48,531 nt of DNA from an uncultured Phycisphaerales bacterium (lineage in GTDB: Bacteria > Planctomycetota > Phycisphaerae > Phycisphaerales > SM1A02): the NCBI GenBank assembly GCA_905480395.1, contig CAJQQE010000028.1, forward strand, positions 1 through 48,531, given 5' to 3'. This document shows, piece by piece, positions 46,980 to 48,531 of this stretch. Each line of letters opens with the position of its first letter. Position 1 is the first letter of the stretch. Position numbers and translations under genes: made by a program. The notes beneath the pieces are model-generated. The model saw only the letters and a list, made by a program, of their open reading frames with translations, did not search any database and was not told where the DNA came from.

Positions 46980-48531
46980 ATGAGCAATGTGACCGTCAGC
47001 GGCGTTCCCGCCACCGAAACCATTCCGATTCTCGACTTTGGAAGCCAGTACACGCAACTGATCGCTCGGCGGATCCGTGAGTTGGGCGCCTTCAGTCTCT
47101 TGGTGGCACCGGACACCGATCTCGAGACAATTCGTGGGCTGAATCCAAAGGGGATCATTCTCTCCGGTGGTCCTTCGAGCGTGAACGAATCCGGAGCGCC
47201 GACCTGCGATCCCGGGATCCTTGATCTCGGAGTTCCGGTGCTCGGAATTTGCTACGGCATGCAACTGGGTTGCGAAATGCTTGGTGGCACGGTGAAGAGT
47301 TCGGCGACCCGTGAATTCGGTCGCGCCCAACTTGAGATCAACGACTCGACTGATCTGCTGGCGGGGATTCCCGCCCGTACCTCGGTGTGGATGAGTCACG
47401 GCGATCAGGTGACCGGTCTCTCGGAGATGTTTGAGTCGGTGGCCTCGACCGCGACCTGCCCGTTTGCCGCGGTCCGTCATCGCGAACGTCCGTTCTATGG
47501 CGTCCAGTTTCATCCGGAAGTGACCCATACCCCGCACGGCATCGACATCCTGCGGAACTTTCTCTTTGGGATCTGTGAATGCAGCGGCAATTGGCGGATG
47601 AGCGAGTACCTCGACGCGGAATGCCAGCGGGTCAAAGCGCAAGTTGGTGATGACCGGGTGATCTGTGGCCTTTCTGGTGGGGTGGACAGTTCCGTGGTGG
47701 CGGCACTCCTCCAACGCGCTGTCGGCGATCGGCTCACCTGCATCTTCGTGGACAACGGACTCCTTCGGAAGAATGAACGCGAGCTCGTTGAGACCACTTT
47801 CCGTGGGCACTTTGACATCGATCTTCGAGTGGTCGATGCGGCCGAGCCGTTTCTGAATGATCTTCGGGGGGTCGATGATCCGCAGGAAAAACGCCGTCTG
47901 ATCGGGCATCGATTCATCACCGTCTTCCAAGAAGAAGCGAGAAAAATCGAAGCGGAGTCGTCCCGATACGGAAAGATCAAATTCCTCGCGCAGGGCACGC
48001 TCTATCCCGACGTGATCGAGAGCGGCCAATCCTTGGCGGGAACCGCCGCGAACATCAAACTTCATCACAATGTCGGCGGCCTGCCGGAGGAACTCGGCTT
48101 CGAACTCGTTGAGCCGCTTCGCGATCTCTTCAAGGACGAGGTTCGGACGCTTGGCGAAGTCCTCGGTCTCCCGCCGGCCATCGTCTGGCGACATCCCTTT
48201 CCAGGGCCTGGTCTCGCCGTTCGAGTGCTGGGCGACATTACCATCGAGAAGCTCGATCTCCTCCGAGAGTGCGACGAAATTCTCCTCGAGGAGATCGTCG
48301 CCAACGAGCTCTATCGGTCGACGAATCAAGTCTTCACGGTGTTACTGCCAGTCCGTTCCGTCGGTGTCATGGGCGATGGGCGAACCTACGACAACGTCGT
48401 CGCGGTTCGCGCGGTGGAGACGCAAGACTTCATGACCGCAGATTGGGCGAGGCTTCCCTACGGCGTGCTCGCCACGATCTCGAACCGAATCATCAACGAA
48501 GTAACCGGTGTCAATCGAGTCGTCTACGACA
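46980..48531 (+). CDS. guaA: GMP synthase (glutamine-hydrolysing), truncated by window end
   Basis: It makes GMP from XMP with glutamine as nitrogen donor. ATG 46980 opens a frame of 517 codons that is still open at the window end, and only about ten residues of the usual 525 are missing. The class I amidotransferase domain has Cys 91 (GICYGMQLG), His 178 and Glu 180 (FHPEVTHT); the PP-loop ATPase domain has SGGVDSS at 232-238, followed by the GMP-synthase dimerisation domain (DMD... [14 protein letters not shown]). The frame is not broken. The start lacks a good Shine-Dalgarno. A hairpin (CCCCT with AGGGG) lies near 46936-46950 in the leader. Confidence 0.96.
   Translation, partial: MSNVTVSGVPATETIPILDFGSQYTQLIARRIRELGAFSLLVAPDTDLETIRGLNPKGIILSGGPSSVNESGAPTCDPGILDLGVPVLGICYGMQLGCEMLGGTVKSSATREFGRAQLEINDSTDLLAGIPARTSVWMSHGDQVTGLSEMFESVASTATCPFAAVRHRERPFYGVQFHPEVTHTPHGIDILRNFLFGICECSGNWRMSEYLDAECQRVKAQVGDDRVICGLSGGVDSSVVAALLQRAVGDRLTCIFVDNGLLRKNERELVETTFRGHFDIDLRVVDAAEPFLNDLRGVDDPQEKRRLIGHRFITVFQEEARKIEAESSRYGKIKFLAQGTLYPDVIESGQSLAGTAANIKLHHNVGGLPEELGFELVEPLRDLFKDEVRTLGEVLGLPPAIVWRHPFPGPGLAVRVLGDITIEKLDLLRECDEILLEEIVANELYRSTNQVFTVLLPVRSVGVMGDGRTYDNVVAVRAVETQDFMTADWARLPYGVLATISNRIINEVTGVNRVVYD

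Noticed and set aside
46815-48329. A 504-codon open frame on the minus strand
   Set aside because: It is antisense to guaA, which has full domain motifs, and partly overlaps the lipoprotein gene. High-GC coding DNA often leaves long antisense frames.

Overview
The window is GC-rich, gene-dense bacterial chromosome with mostly ordinary housekeeping content and no prophage, transposase, CRISPR array or plasmid marker that I could see. Several traits point to a planctomycete, probably of the Phycisphaerae type. The 23S-5S rRNA pair has no 16S gene beside it and tRNA-Ile(GAT) stands alone elsewhere. A PilM-type protein heads a run of large, glycine-rich, single-span membrane proteins. There are also FG-GAP and EF-hand secreted proteins, and Shine-Dalgarno sites are weak or absent at many starts. 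The lineage is an inference; only the rRNA sequence could settle it.

Layout. 1-12 kb is almost all minus strand: a secreted EF-hand protein, phosphoglucomutase, seryl-tRNA synthetase, then a tightly overlapping run (large membrane protein, ABC ATPase, NAD kinase), an M20 peptidase and a small zinc-ribbon membrane protein; one exonuclease/endonuclease/phosphatase-type lipoprotein is on the plus strand. 12.4-16.8 kb holds a polytopic membrane protein, an unknown soluble protein, a 2-hydroxyacid dehydrogenase-like protein with altered active-site residues, and a four-domain S1 RNA-binding protein. 17.1-22.8 kb is a three-gene pilus/secretion-like operon that starts with pilM and ends at a strong terminator. 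23.3-26.7 kb is an rRNA transcription unit (promoter, boxA, processing stems, 23S, 5S, terminator).

27.3-30.7 kb carries an RRM RNA-binding protein, an HscB-like co-chaperone and two overlapping CNNM/CorC-type membrane proteins. 30.8-31.0 kb is a solitary tRNA-Ile unit with its own promoter and terminator. 31.1-34.1 kb is one 993-residue protein with a central alpha-toroid of the prenyltransferase/terpene-cyclase kind and unrecognised flanking domains, the least explained large gene here. Beside it is a 600-base region with an inverted repeat, a 19-codon ORF and a terminator-like hairpin.

34.7-41.3 kb has an FG-GAP protein, a Nudix hydrolase, a CNT nucleoside transporter, a pair of overlapping CrcB/Fluc fluoride channel genes, a YcaQ-type DNA glycosylase and malate dehydrogenase. 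41.5-44.7 kb has a membrane protein with a huge Glu/Asp tail, DprA and a metallophosphoesterase. 44.75-46.8 kb is a four-gene minus-strand operon joining a lipoprotein, an RsbW-like kinase, a STAS protein and an MlaE-type permease. The window ends inside guaA.

The strongest candidates for something not well described are the 993-residue toroid protein with its neighbouring small transcription unit, the STAS/RsbW/MlaE operon, and the pilM operon whose partners carry glycine-rich linkers. None can be called a new system from sequence alone.
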